DNA from: Amyloporia xantha
Taxonomy: Eukaryota > Basidiomycota > Agaricomycetes > Polyporales > Adustoporiaceae
Length of the DNA stretch: 64,000 bases
Assembly (NCBI GenBank): GCA_036971615.1
Contig: JAYKKR010000031.1
Span: 310,001-374,000, forward strand
Direction of reading: 5' to 3'
The first letter of the stretch is position 1; every line of letters begins with the position of its first letter. The position numbers and the translations under genes were made by a program. The notes under the pieces were generated by a model. It was not told the DNA's origin and ran no database searches. It saw only the letters and a list, made by a program, of their open reading frames with translations. Below, piece after piece: positions 21,507 to 36,940 of this stretch.

Positions 21507-22898
21507 TAGCGTCTTCTAAGTTCAGTTCGGTTCGGTTCGGCAGGTATTTTGGCCGAACCCCGAACCGAACCTGCATGTATATGGCTGAACCTGAACCTGA
21601 ACCTGAACCGAACCTGCTGAACCGGTTCGGCAGGTTCAGTTCAGGTTCATAACCGGTTCGAACCTTCCAAACCTGTGATTTTCTAAGTAATTTTTTTTTT
21701 TCATTTTATGCTAGTCTACTGTACATGTCCATAGTGTGGTGATACTTGTCTGGATAAATGTAATTTCCCTGAGGTTGATCAGGCGAAGGTCGCTCGATTG
21801 CAAGTGTGAGTGCTGGCAATCCCCTGTCAGATCAACACTCGGGGGCAGCACATCTGTGGCACGACATTAGCTGTCAGCAGTAGCGGCCGCGGCGTCGCGC
21901 ACCTGTAGGGGCCCTGCTGCTACTACCGGTGCCCGAGCTTGATGCCGCAGATCGCACGGTGTCGTTTTCCTTGCCTAGCGTTGGCTGCGCAAAGAACGCG
22001 CGGATACGAGCATCACCAGCGTCACGTTCCAATTGCGCTTCACCTTCGGCTTGCCATCCGACTCACTATCCGTGTTGGCATCGCGGACGTCGGACGCTGA
22101 GTGTTTGGGCACTGCATCTGCCGGCCTCACTGGCCCGCTGGAGGTTGACGCTCCTGTGGGGAGAGACCAGTTCAAAAATGTCAGCATTGGTGTTGCTTTA
22201 CGCGTGACACACCTTCGTCTGCACTCGCATCACGGGCTGCAGGCGCCGTGCGTTTGAGCCCCGCACCTGTCGGATTCGCACGCAAGGCGGAGCCCTCTAT
22301 CAGATCGATGCTCGCGGGCGATGGATGTGCAGCGTGAGATGAGGTGGCGAACGCGCGTCCCGGCGACGCGCAATGCGGAGGTTTTTCTCTTGAGTAGTGG
22401 TGCTAGCATGTAGACGTTAGGAGCATGAGAAGAAACGCGAATGGGTGTGCGCACTTACTGGAAGGAGATTTCCCCTGTCAATGCTGCGGGAGCATCAGCT
22501 TCTTTGGAAGCGTGTCCAGGTGCCGCGTCCAGCGGCCGTTCCTTGCCTTTGTAGTGGTATCAGACCATGGCGGCGGCGTCCTTGGGTCGGCCATCCGTGC
22601 TGACAGCGATCGAACTGAGGCATCTAGTCACAGAGAGAGCGAGGGCGCAGACCTGCGCGAACAAAAATTGGGCGAAAACGGCGAAGATTGATCTCGATCA
22701 GCTCGATCAAATCTCTTCTCCAGGTTCGCGGTTCGGACGGGTTCGCGCCGCGTTCGGGCAATGCGCTGCACGCCCAGAACCGCGGACCGAACGTGGCGGC
22801 CAGCGGCCGGACCGAACGTGGACCGGACCTGAACCGCAGGTCCGGTTCACCGGTTCGGGGTTTGGACCTCGGTTCAGGACCGAACTTAGGAGACGCTA
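21507..22898 (+). mobile_element. Non-autonomous hAT-like element with 8-bp target duplication
   Basis: The termini are TAGCGTCTTCTAAGTTC at 21507 and GAACTTAGGAGACGCTA ending at 22898. They are flanked by the identical octamer GAAAAAGA (21499-21506, 22899-22906). TAGNG ends and 8-bp duplications are hAT hallmarks. Both subterminal regions are built from GGTTCGG/CCGAACC repeats. The centre (about 21850-22690) is much more GC-rich than anything around it and resembles a captured gene piece. No hAT transposase domain was recognised. Confidence 0.85.
21850..22690 (-). pseudogene. GC-rich cargo in the hAT-like element, possible captured gene fragment
   Basis: Base composition here matches the genic half of the window, not the AT-rich surroundings. 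Minus-strand frames (for example 22187-21975) encode Ser/Asp-rich segments such as SDVRDANTDSESDGKPKVKR with possible splice-like breaks (a 'cagtaagtg' near 22455). No family is recognised and no long frame survives. It could equally be the worn N-terminal part of a hAT transposase gene. Confidence 0.35.
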
Positions 22899-23029
22899 GA
22901 AAAAGAACTACCATTTACACCCCATATCCAACCCTTCACTAGTAGATATTCACCATTGCACATGAGATGACAGCCCAGTAAAAATGCTGTTTTTTGAGGT
23001 ATACATGTGGCAAGGCAGTGAGCGAGAAC

Positions 23030-23135
23030 ATATCCGACCTGGTCGACGACGAGCGTAAGGAGGAGGTCGTGCGCAAGAATTACGCAGGTCAGCGTCTGTT
23101 GTCTCTCGTTACTAAAATAGGCAACTAAACTCAGT
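23030..23135 (+). repeat. Partner of the 106-bp inverted repeat at 19640-19745
   Basis: The plus-strand frame reads SENISDLVDDERKEEVV and onward to a stop, a plausible protein remnant, but the other copy is broken by transitions. The repeat is interrupted after ACTAAACT at 23131 by the foldback element and resumes at 23944 (CTAAACTTGGGG). Confidence 0.7.
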
Positions 23136-23364
23136 GATGTCATTTATAGTGGATAATCTTCTTTACACTTTGTACACTTTTTTGTCTAATCTACCCCATA
23201 CCTGAGTGCTTCACACTCTTTAATCCTCTGGATTATCCCAAGATTTTCCTCACTGTCAGGCTACCTTCATTATGCAGGATCATCCAGAGGATAAGCCTGA
23301 GCATAATCCAGAAGATTATCTAGAAGATAATCCAGAGGATTATCCAGGAAAAGAAATTAATTAT

Positions 23365-23450
23365 GACACCAGGAGGGATTGAACCCTAGGATTCCCACAT
23401 TTCCATAATAGGCAAGTAGACAGGCAACCTAACCACTACACCATAAGTCC
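23365..23450 (-). repeat. tRNA-like sequence in the left arm of the foldback element
   Basis: This is the mirror image of 23625-23710, with A-box-like TGGTGTAGTGGTTAGG and B-box GGTTCAATCCC. The acceptor stem does not pair, so it is probably a SINE-type, tRNA-derived module. Confidence 0.6.
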
Positions 23451-23624
23451 TTGTATATAGATATAAGATCCAGCTTCTTGACTTAGCTTAATCCAGGCAC
23501 AATCTAGTTGTATATGGCTCAATACAGAAAGAGCCAAAAAGTCGAAATTTGTTGAAGTCCAGATATATAGCATCCCTTGGGGAGACTATAGTATATATTG
23601 ACTAAATCTTATATCTATATACAA

Positions 23625-23710
23625 GGACTTATGGTGTAGTGGTTAGGTTGCCTGTCTACTTGCCTATTATGGAAATGTGGGAATCCTAGGGTTCAATCCC
23701 TCCTGGTGTC
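23625..23710 (+). repeat. tRNA-like sequence in the right arm of the foldback element
   Basis: It reads GGACTTATGGTGTAGTGG at the start and GGGTTCAATCCC at 23689-23700, a well-formed T-arm and internal Pol III B box. It begins like the tRNA-like sequence in element 4 (GGACTTRTGGTGTAGTGG), so the two may share an ancestor tRNA. Confidence 0.6.
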
Positions 23711-23950
23711 ATAATTAATTTCTTTTCCTGGATAATCCTCTGGATTATCTTCTAGATAATCTTCTGGATTATGCTCAGGCTTATCCTCTGGATGATCCTG
23801 CATAATGAAGGTAGCCTGACAGTGAGGAAAATCTTGGGATAATCCAGAGGATTAAAGAGTGTGAAGCACTCAGGTATGGGGTAGATTAGACAAAAAAGTG
23901 TACAAAGTGTAAAGAAGATTATCCACTATAAATGACAAAGACGCTAAACT

Positions 23951-24784
23951 TGGGGACCTGGGTTTATAACGGTTTTCGGTATTCATGCTATAGCTACACA
24001 TCCGCTCCACATACGCATATGAAATTTATACGAGTTGATGCATCTCCTTCCGCCGCTCTAGAAACCTAGCTAACAATGATAGCAGCTGGCATCGTTGTTC
24101 TGTTCTCGGATGTCTTCCGGTGCGACATGTAGGCAAAAATACCAGTGTTTATAATTTGGGTCACATGTGTCACGACGGCAGGGGCACAACTCCGGTCGGC
24201 ATGCACTGCAGTGATTGTGGCGCGTCCCTGCGAGGTTTACGGCGGAGATCTAAACCATCACGCGCATGTATCCAGTTGTAACGCTCCATGAGCGAGGGCA
24301 TCAATGACAACAAATGCGAACACAAGGAAACAAGAAAAGTACATGGGCTTGGCCGTATATTGCATACGAAGACCATACAAAAGTTCCAGATTTTTTAGCT
24401 AACAGGATCTAGCTCGATACGGCGATCTATGCTCGAAATGGGAGCTTCGAGGTGTAAATCGCGCCTTGCAATGTGTCTCATTCACAGTCCACGCACAATC
24501 TCGTGATTCTGAGTAGGCAGTCTTCTTTGAAATAGTCAAAAGTATTTGTAAACCAAGTTTCATGTTTTTTGAGTGGTTGTAGATGGAGCTAGACTGGATT
24601 TATAAACACTGTCTCAATTATAAACCCAGGGGCACTTATAGTACCGGGGAGTTTTACACCCAACACGACGCGAATTCCTCAATCCCGGTACAAGTGTCCC
24701 GGTCCCCGGACCGATCAAGACTACGTTCCAACTGGGCCCTTCAAACTAATCTTACAACAAGACATTGACTACACCATCAACTTC
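23951..24784. other. Border between transposon block and gene block, no gene
   Basis: It contains CCTGGGTTTATAA (about 23956) and an opposed TTATAAACCCAGG (about 24617-24629), which might be the ends of a decayed small element, but no target duplication is clear. The rest is the 3' side of the halogenase gene. No supported open frame was found. Confidence 0.5.
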
Positions 24785-28654
<3,870 letters not shown>

Positions 28655-29699
28655 ATGAAATACGTTCTTACAGGCGCAACCGGGGGACTGGGTTCCCAGG
28701 TTTTCAAATATCTGCTCCGTCTCGTGCCTCGTATGCACATCCCGGATTCCTTGTGGCTAACACATCATTGAGCGCCTTCCTCTCATCCAGCTTCCGATAT
28801 CATCGTGTCACTGCACAATCCCAGTGGCGCTTCCCAGGAGATCACAAGCTCAGGAGTGGAAATCAGACATGGAAACTTCTCGGAACCGACTACACTCGAC
28901 GATGCCTTCCGCGGCGCGGACAAGCTCCTCCTCGTCTCCTATCCCAGCATCGCCCATGAACTTCGTGTCAAGAATCACATCAACGCCATCGACGCAGCGA
29001 AGCGGAGCGGTATCAAGCACGTCTATTATACCTCGTTGGCGTTTGGGACGGGAAGCGTCGCCGCAGTCATGAAGGCCCATCTCGATACTGAGAAGTATCT
29101 GAAGGAAAGTGGACTTACGTACACGATTCTCCGGGAAGGGATCTACAGCGAAAGCTATCCACTCTACTTGGGCTTCTTCGACCCGTCAGAGGGAAGCGAT
29201 GAGGTGCTGATTCCCTACGGCGATGGCGGGATCGCGTGGGTGTGCAGGGAGGATCTAGGTGAGGGCACGACGAAAATCATGGTCGATGTGAGTACCCTGC
29301 TTGCAGATCAGCGAAACGGGACGTCCTGATCATCTGCGTATCGAGAAGCACGGCGGCTATACGAACGAGACGCTCTTGTTGTCGGGTTCGCGCACGCTCA
29401 GCTTGCGCGACCTGACTGACTTGATCTCGGGCATCCTCGGTCGCACAATCAAGCTTCGCATCGTCTCAGAGGACGGATACGTGCAGCACAACCTGGGTAA
29501 GCGGGGGGCAAGGGGAGAGGAAGAGTTCCTACGCGCTTGGTCGACGACATTCCAAGGGTTGGTGAGGGGCGAGCTGGACGTGGTAGATCCGGTGCTGCAG
29601 AAGGTGCTTGGGAGGGAGCTGAAGCCAATGGAGGAGAGTCTCCGAGAGATGCTGGGCGTGTCGGGAGTTGCAAGTGTAATGGAGAAATACGCAAAGTGA
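28655..29699 (+). CDS. NmrA-like / NAD(P)-binding SDR-type protein
   Basis: Three exons (28655-28730, 28791-29287, 29346-29699) join in frame to 308 residues. Introns are GT-AG, 60 and 58 nt. The start MKYVLTGATGGLG is the Rossmann motif of the atypical SDR/NmrA family (TGATGxxG). HVYYTSLAFG and YTILREGIY in the middle match quinone-reductase-like NmrA proteins. The family includes NAD(P)H:quinone oxidoreductases and redox-sensing regulators, so activity cannot be fixed. It is transcribed away from the halogenase; a shared pathway is possible but unproven. Confidence 0.85.
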
Positions 29700-30189
29700 A
29701 TGTATGAGATGTTGCAGCCTGGTCGTTCGGCAGATCGTCGCAGGTGTGACACTGAAGCTGTCACGCACAGCAGCAGCAAGACAGAGTGATGTCACGCGCT
29801 GTCATGCGTTATGACGCGCACGCCGTCCGACCTTCTTGCAGGACCATCGAGCAGACACTACGAGACGTGGACGCGCGCAATTCAGGCTGCCGCAGGGTCA
29901 GCACAAGTTCTGCAGTCTCCCGTGCACTGTTTGTACCGTCAACGTTGTCTCCCTCCCCTTTTCCCTCGTCTGGACTGCATTTCCCGCTCTCTTTTACTCT
30001 TGCACGACGCCCACCTTCTCGGCTGGAATCCACGACTATTCACGACTCACGACTATCTAACGACCCTGCATTAACGTATCTGTTATTTATCTCGCGATCT
30101 TTCTACTATCTGCATTTCAACGATATTTGCACCCTTCATCTCGACTTTCTTGTTACTCCGCGGGACCAGGCTTCACAGAACAAGCGGGC
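29700..30189. other. Intergenic, probable promoter of the TMEM184-like gene
   Basis: The stretch is CT-rich near 29940-30130, as is common before fungal start codons. No gene is seen. Confidence 0.5.
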
Positions 30190-33100
30190 ATGGCAGACAT
30201 TAAGAACGGGCGATGCTTTGACCAACAAGCGCAGACGGAGCCTCCCTTGATACAGCATGGTTCTTTGGTGCTTGCAGGTTGGTACAGGTGCCTTTTGTCT
30301 ATGGTGCCCACGGTTTAACGTATGGATGGAATTGTCGGAAACGTCTACAGCTCACGACGTATGTGTTCCCCGACTCATAATTATTGACGGAGCTTATAAG
30401 AGATTCCAGATTGGATGGATAATCACTGGCTGCTTCACAGCTATAGCGGTGATTACCTCATTTTGGCTCATTGACCAGCACTTGCAGTGGTACACAAATG
30501 TACGTCTTCTCTCCAGTATTGTCTCTGCTTATCGGTTTTGACTGTTAAATTGGTCCTAGAAACTTGAGCAGCGCTGTAGGCTCTACCACGCGATGTTTTA
30601 GTGAGCGCGAGGGCTAATGGCTTGGCTTTCTGTCCATAGATATCATACGAATCCTCTTCATGGTGCCGATATATGCTGTCATCAGCTTCGCATCATACCT
30701 TTTCTGGGTGGGTCTGCCCGATTGTGCTCCCCATGTATCAATCTAAAACAAACAAACAGAACCATTCCACTGCGCTTCTCTTGATTCGCGACTGCTATGA
30801 AGCATTCGTACTCACATCGTTCTTCTACCTTATTCTGAACTACCTGTCTCCGAACCCCGACGAGCAGAAAGACATATTCCGCAAGGTAAACGTCCCGTAT
30901 CACCGCCATAGGTCGCGTTCTGTGCTGATTGCGGCTCATGCGCTTATACGATCACGCGCTGCCTTAGGTTGGACTTTCCCGTCAGAACGACAGAGATGCG
31001 CTCAGGCGGGGGGTTGACATCCCGCACTGGGTCTTCCCACTTCAGTTCATTAAGTGGAAGCCTGAGGTACCTTTGCTTCACTCGTGCCCAAGATACATGT
31101 CTCATCCGGCATCAGGATGGCCTGTTCTTTTTGCAACTCATGAAGTGGGGTGTCCTGCAGTACTGCGTTGTTAGACCTACGTGAGCCTCCTCCATAGTCT
31201 TGTTGGTTCGTTCAAACCTTTATTATTATTCTCAATTAGGACTACCTTAGCTGCAGTTATCCTGAACTATGTGGGCCTGTATTGTGACGATTCATGGGGC
31301 CCTGGTTGGGGTCATCTTTACGTATGTATATTGATCATCAGTATGACTTTCGCTCATGGGCGTAAACCATAGATTACCGTCGTCATGTCCATCTCTGTCA
31401 CGATCGCTATGTATTGTTTGATCCAGTTGTACCTCCCTATCTCCGCGCACTTGGCGCCTCACAAGCCGCTGCTCAAGCTATTTGCTGTGAAGGCAGTGGG
31501 TGAGTTCTTCACTTTCAATCAGCATTGTTTCCGTATAGGTTCTAACATGAGGATACAGTCTTCCTCACGTTCTGGCAAGCGACGCTCATATCGGCTTTGG
31601 AAGACTTCGGGGTCATTAAGAATGTTGGTAATGCGATTTTAGGCACACCATCTTGACTGACATGGCATTTATAGACCAAATACATGACAGCCGATAACAT
31701 TGCAACTGGCGTCGGTGCGATTTTGGAGACGTTCGAGATGGTGTAAGTGCTCAAACTATGGGTCCCTCTTGCAGCCGTGTAGGATGCTCACTCTGCGCAG
31801 ATTATTCGCTTTCCTCCACATTCGCGCGTATACGTACAAAGTGTATCGCGCACCTCCGGGTCGTACGAGTCGCTGGCGTTCTCTTTTGGACGCCATGAAC
31901 TTCAAGGAAACACTGCGAGAAATATGGGCAGGGACTGTCTATATGTTCCGCCGAATGCGCGGACAGGAAACGGATGTGCGCGCTAGACGAGAGGCCATCA
32001 TGGCAGATGTATTTGGGAAATCGAGGTTTGATATTGTAGGCCAGGCAAGGGCGGGAAATGAGAAGTCTACATCCAAGAGGCCTGGAGTCGTTTCTGTACG
32101 TGGAGACGAGGTCGATCACATTGACGAGGAAAGGCGGTTGTTGGGCTTTGGAAACGACCAAAGCCACGATCGGATAGGACATGGGGAGAAGGGCGATCCT
32201 CTAACAACAGAAGAGCTGGGAAAGAGGGGCTATAAGCAACGCGGTATGTTACTCTCGTGATCTAGATGGGTTTCATGTTAAGCTGTTGTCCTCCCAGAAA
32301 CCAGTCGGTTCCGTTCCGACATTGCAACGTATGCTCGCGTTGAGACCACGGATCCCGTGCAATACTCAACGTCGCCGCATAGACGTGAACACTCCTGGTG
32401 GAAAAACATGTATTCACGCGCCCCGCGGATCAGCAATGACGATGGACATGGTCCTTCTTCACTAGGTCAACGCCATGAAGTGGTTGTCGATCTCCCTGCC
32501 CGGTATGACTATAATGACCCACCGCCACCGTCTGTCATGCGCACCTTCCGGGATAGTCAGAGGCGAACAAGTGGCCCTTCATCACTCCTATCCCCTCCTG
32601 CCAGTGCACATGCTACTCGTGTGAACCCGCCTCCCGTGGTGATGCCCCCGTCCTTCTCGCCAGATCATGCGCAGCCCAGAGTTCCTTCTATGTCGCCTCA
32701 AGTTGCCGAAAACCTACCTCTATCGCCGACGACGAATACTGATGTTACTTCTTTGAACTCTCCTTCGCCTAGCACGGCGCGTGATTCTGACAGTTTTCTG
32801 CAACGAGCCTTCCTAGATCTTCCTCCAGCAAGTTCTGTCGAAGCTTCTAGTACAAGTCTCTCTTCCTCTCAGTCCCATCGTACTCAGATACGATTCACCA
32901 GAGAGCCCCATATCCAGCCTCAAGAAGTGGATTCAATACGATCACCTGTGTTGCTCCCTCCCGGCGTGCACCTTTTCGCAGTATCCCCTTCAGTGCGTCA
33001 GACTCACAACTCCATGCCGCAGGACGGAAGAGGCTCAGATAGCCCGTCACCACCAATATCACCTCGACGTGATACGCACCATCATCCATCTACTCGTTTG

Positions 33101-33454
33101 TCTCGGACGGCTCACTCACCAAACTCGATGCCCCCTACAAATCGCTATCACACATTCAACTCATTGGAATCGAAGGCAAAGAACGCACCGTTCAGACCAC
33201 GCTTCGCTCCTCGCAGAGACCAGATTGTTCTGCCCGCTCCTCTAGCTCCAACTCATAGCCCTCCATCGTCCAGTCATCAGCAAACTCGCCGTGATTCCGA
33301 AAGCCCTAGGGCACTTTCCGCTACCACACTGCCTTTGGATGCTCCAATATCCCCAACGAGGGGAGCACAAGCTCTCGATTCACCCCTGAACGCGCTATAC
33401 CCTCCTCACACGCGGCAACTGATTCCGCCGAGCTATCCGAGCAATCTCACATGA
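30190..33454 (+). CDS. TMEM184 / DUF300 (OST-alpha-like) multispanning membrane protein
   Basis: The ATG at 30190 is followed by a first exon ending about 30287 and then many short exons. Conserved family blocks appear in order: FQIGWIITGCFTAIAVI (first membrane segment), LFMVPIYAVISF, RDCYEAFVLTSFFYL, KWGVLQYCVVRPT, and AVILNYVGLYC and IAMYCLIQLY (membrane segments), then LKLFAVKAVVFLTFWQA. About seven membrane segments are expected. After the membrane core comes a long polar tail, rich in Pro and Ser, coded from about 32280 to the stop at 33454. The yeast relative Hfl1 is a vacuolar membrane protein that binds Atg8; animal relatives include organic solute transporter alpha. The function here is inferred only at the family level. 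Confidence 0.88.
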
Positions 33455-33684
33455 GTAGCCACCTCCATCGTGGAAAGATCGCTGGTGATGTACGCCGTTT
33501 GTCTACCTCTCACACAGGACACAGGAACTTGTTCCGAAGGACATAAGGGTGTATTCTCTCTATCATGTATTCTTATACGATATAACATTAATGACTGTGA
33601 CGAAGCTATCCATTGTTTACGCTATCATCTACCTGGACTGTGACATGTCGTATCCGACGAACACTAACGTTATGCATTGAGAGG

Positions 33685-36600
33685 TCAATCCCATTGTATC
33701 TTCTGAGCATATTTGCGTATATCAGAGACAAATGAGTCCTGGACTTCGTCGCCAGCGCCCGTCGCAACCTTGAGAATAATCTCATTCATCGCGGTGGAGC
33801 CGAGAATGTCGACATGGTCACTGGTGGTTCCACCGCCTCGCGGTATTGTGGGGACTGGGTTGTGAGGCAGCTAGAGAGGACGAAGCGTGTCAGTGTATGC
33901 GATAAGCAGAGAGATATGCCAGCACTCGCCTCGACGGTGACTACTTTGATTCCAGCAGGATTCCAGCGTTTCCGCTTCCACCCCTCGACACACATCGCAC
34001 CCAGGCTGATCGAGTTCACAGTACCATCGCCTTCGCCCATTCGCACTCCGTTGATCACTTTGGGGAAGGCATTCTCGTCGGAGTATTCCGCGTCAATGTG
34101 GCTTCTACGCAACATCGGCATGTCTAGCGGTGATCTTGGTGAGATACAATCCGAGACGTTCAAGCAGGCCGCGTCCACTGCGTCGGGCTGGACCTCGTCG
34201 TATTCATATTCCTCTCGTGTGTACCTGGTGTGGTGCGGGACCGCGATGGTAAGTATGGTCAGTTGTAGAGAGATTTTGCGCACCAGTAAGAGCGCTGTTC
34301 ACAGTATTTGAACGACATGTAGTAAGACATAATCGGAGCCAACACATACCTCAGTGTCCTTGCCATGGCCATAGACACAGTAGAACTTGGTCGTAGGGGC
34401 ATTAGGTAATCTAGGGAGGGTTGTCTAGACTCCGGTTGTACCGTAACACGACAGAGAGAGCACGTACTGTATCTCTAAAGGATTTGTCCACTTTCTATGA
34501 TCCAGGTTATTACGTTTGAGCACCTTCTCGTCTCGCTCGATTCCGAAAGAGTAGTTGGACGCGATCATTTTCTAGGGACGCCACTGACTAAGCCTCGAAA
34601 CTATCTCGCACAGCGGCGCGAAAACGGTGCTTACCTGGAAATGTGTCGGCGTGCGTTCTAATATCCAAGTGCCTGCATCGGAGGCGGTCATGTTGCTCAG
34701 TCGCGATTGCGTTCCTTCCGTTGCGATAACATCCTCGCGGAACACAATGAGCTCCCCGTGAGTCCGCGCATCGCCCGATAAATCATCGGGAGCAAACGTC
34801 GCGTTACCCCACACGGCATCGCCGCCCTAAACGTCTGTCAATTTCAACAGCAGCGGAAGGCATGAGGTCTACCTTCATCCACATGCTCGCACTGCCGGCC
34901 CAGCTGCGAAAGAGCTTCTGGCGTTCCTTCCGAGAGAAGAACCGCTCAAGGACTGACCCGCCATGAAGCGTCAATACAAGTCATTGCGTTTAAGTAAGGA
35001 GTGATTCACTGTATGCACCGGCAGGATTGACCTGCACGGTGTCCTTCATCTCTCCTGAGAGGAAGGCAGACATGGCCTTCACCTGAAAGCGGCGGGTAAG
35101 AACGCTTGACAGTAGCTGCAACAAAGGTCCTTACCACTCCCTACAGAGTCGGTCAGCACTCTGCGGAGTGGAGTATCATATGACATACCAAATGTGTACC
35201 GGCAATGGTGACCAGGGCTTCAATGTGCTCCTGCGCATGAGAAATGAGCTGACGAGCAGCATGCGCGTGGATATGATTGGTATGCATACCTCCACCCAGT
35301 CTGGGCCGCCCTTTCCATGTTGAGGAGACTCTACCCACTTGAAGCTTTGAGCGGAGAATGACAAGGCAAGACAAGGGCATGCGTCGATGTCGGACATGCG
35401 GTATCGTGGTCAGCGCGCGGATACATGAATGAGAACTACTAAATCTGAAACATACAAATACTAGAGAAAATTGACGTTAAACCCTGGTCAGCGAAGGGCG
35501 CAGAAGGAAGATCGTTTTACCATCATGACCTAAGATCGATGCTATATCAGCATTCCATTCTCTTGCCTCGAGGTGGTGGTAATCATCGCACAGTGCTTCC
35601 CATAGAGTGTGCCACTAAGACCGCTCGTCTCCCATCCCGAGCCCTGTGACGTTGAGCATGAGTCAGTGTAGAGCAAGAGCAGCTTACTTGAAGCCCTCAA
35701 TGGTCGCCTTCAGTCTGGAAAAGTATCCGTCTCGTTCTTCGAGATTGTAATAAGACAACCTCCAGTCGTAAGGCGCCAGGTGAAGATTGTTAGTGTCATA
35801 ATTCACGACAGCAAGGTTCTCCACGATCTTCGACCTGTCGTTCATTAGGACATGCGTACAAGGCAGCCATTACAATGTATTCTGCCTACCAAAGCCAGTA
35901 TCCCTGGATGAAACTGCTCGCGGCGTCGATACCCTCGGCAGCTCTTACTTTGGCACCGGGTGGGATCGAGGCCGGTGACGGGATCGAGCATAAGTGCAGC
36001 CATCCACTTCTCTTTGTTGAACATGACTTGGGACAGCATCGAGAAGCCGCCCCAGAGCTTCTGGCGAAAGAAGGGTCGATACTCCGGGGTAGTCGACCAC
36101 GATTCCAGGCCCTGGAGATTGATGAGCAATAACGGACCGGAGATACATGTGATTACTGACGGTGGAGATGATGCCGGGTACGAGAACGACGGGATGCTTT
36201 GCGGACAGGCCGCGCGCCGCCATCTGCTCGCCAACGGTAAACTCGAGACCATTGTTGTTCAACTTCCACGGCTCGGGTATGCTGCTCCGCAGCCTATGCC
36301 ATTCGCCCTCCCAGCGGCCCAGATCAATCTGAGGAAAGTCGAACTGCGGGATCTGAGGAACGCTGAATTCATACTGATCGAGGAGGAGGGCGAGATGGGT
36401 CTGGAAGTCGGTGAAGTCGGAGGGTTGGATGAGAATGAAGCCGAGAAGGATGCCAACTGGATGGGTTGGTGAGCAACGTCGGTCAATGGAAGTTCGGAGT
36501 GAACATTACCGATGACGCCAAAGGGAAAGAGGAAAACGTCTGGTGGCAAAGAAATGGCGAGGTTTCTGGGGTGAAAGCCGTCGGGCGACGGGACGGCAGA

Positions 36601-36735
36601 GACGGACGTGAGACGTACCTCCTTGGCCTTGAGAGCGGCGGCCTTGCGGGCGAGCTCCTTCTTGAGTTCGTCCGGGTCGTCGTGCGGGGTGTCGTCGGGA
36701 GCGTCGGGCTGTGCGGGAGTGCGCTTTCGCAACAT
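33685..36735 (-). CDS. LRO1: Phospholipid:diacylglycerol acyltransferase (PDAT)
   Basis: The enzyme moves an acyl chain from a phospholipid to diacylglycerol, forming triacylglycerol, at the ER/nuclear membrane. From the ATG at 36735: a charged cytosolic head, one membrane segment (FLFPFGVI continuing into ILLGFILI across an intron), then the lumenal LCAT-like domain with LNNNGLEFTVGEQM, HPVVLVPGI, LESWSTTPEYRPFFR, nucleophile elbow AHSMGS (Ser codon about 35604-35606) and FKWVESPQHG, VTIAGTHLG, and finally DHVDILGS with the catalytic His near the C terminus. Introns are numerous; two micro-exons follow the elbow (separate entries). The last exon ends KIQWD at TGA 33687-33685. The 205-bp divergent promoter is shared with the Bud4-like gene. 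Confidence 0.92.
35456..35460 (-). other. LRO1: Predicted 5-nt micro-exon of PDAT
   Basis: TATTT lies between 'tctctag' and the strong donor 'gtatgt'; the next intron runs 35455-35345. It supplies Tyr and two bases of Phe, and puts the following FKWVESPQHG exon in frame. Without both micro-exons the frame cannot be joined using the visible GT-AG sites. Confidence 0.65.
35521..35529 (-). other. LRO1: Predicted 9-nt micro-exon of PDAT
   Basis: GTCATGATG (Val-Met-Met) is bounded by 'cttag' on the 5' side and 'gtaaaac' on the 3' side. The intron before it is 62 nt (35591-35530) and the one after it 60 nt (35520-35461). Including it restores the hydrophobic stretch that the family has after AHSMGST. 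Confidence 0.7.
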
Positions 36736-36940
36736 GGCTCATGGTCTATCGGAGGGCGGGCGGGTGTGTGTCGATGACGGCGTCGGTGTGCACGTGCCGC
36801 AACGCGATCACGTGAAATGGCGCTGTTGAACGGTGCGCTGTTCCCACGGGTCGCGGTGTTGGATTGCGCTAGTCACTCTCGTCCGTTGGCCACACTCGTT
36901 GGCCACACTGGTCCGCCACGCTTTGTCATCGAGTGGCACA
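36736..36940. promoter_or_regulatory. Compact divergent promoter, PDAT / Bud4-like
   Basis: Only 205 bases separate the two start codons. The region is GC-rich with repeated CACTCGT/CACACTSGT-like words. No TATA box is evident. Confidence 0.55.

Larger units (their letters stand above)
23132..23942. mobile_element. Foldback element with 331-bp arms and 7-8-bp target duplication
   Basis: Left arm 23139-23469 and right arm 23606-23936 are, as far as I can read, perfect inverted copies around a 136-bp unique loop. The element is flanked by ACTAAACT (23124-23131) and GCTAAACT (23943-23950), 7 of 8 bases alike. The related sequence at 19640-19745 shows the uninterrupted site. The outer end starts CAGTG, which with the 8-bp duplication would suit a hAT-type end, but the opposite terminus is not a clean match. 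Each arm carries a tRNA-like sequence and several GGATTATCCTCTGG-type motifs. Confidence 0.85.

Noticed and set aside
23956..24629. Small inverted-repeat element with CCTGGGTTTATAA ends
   Set aside because: The repeat is short and no target duplication could be found; left as a note only.
35176..35611. PDAT gene broken after the active-site Ser
   Set aside because: Two micro-exons with good splice signals restore the frame, so a broken gene need not be assumed.
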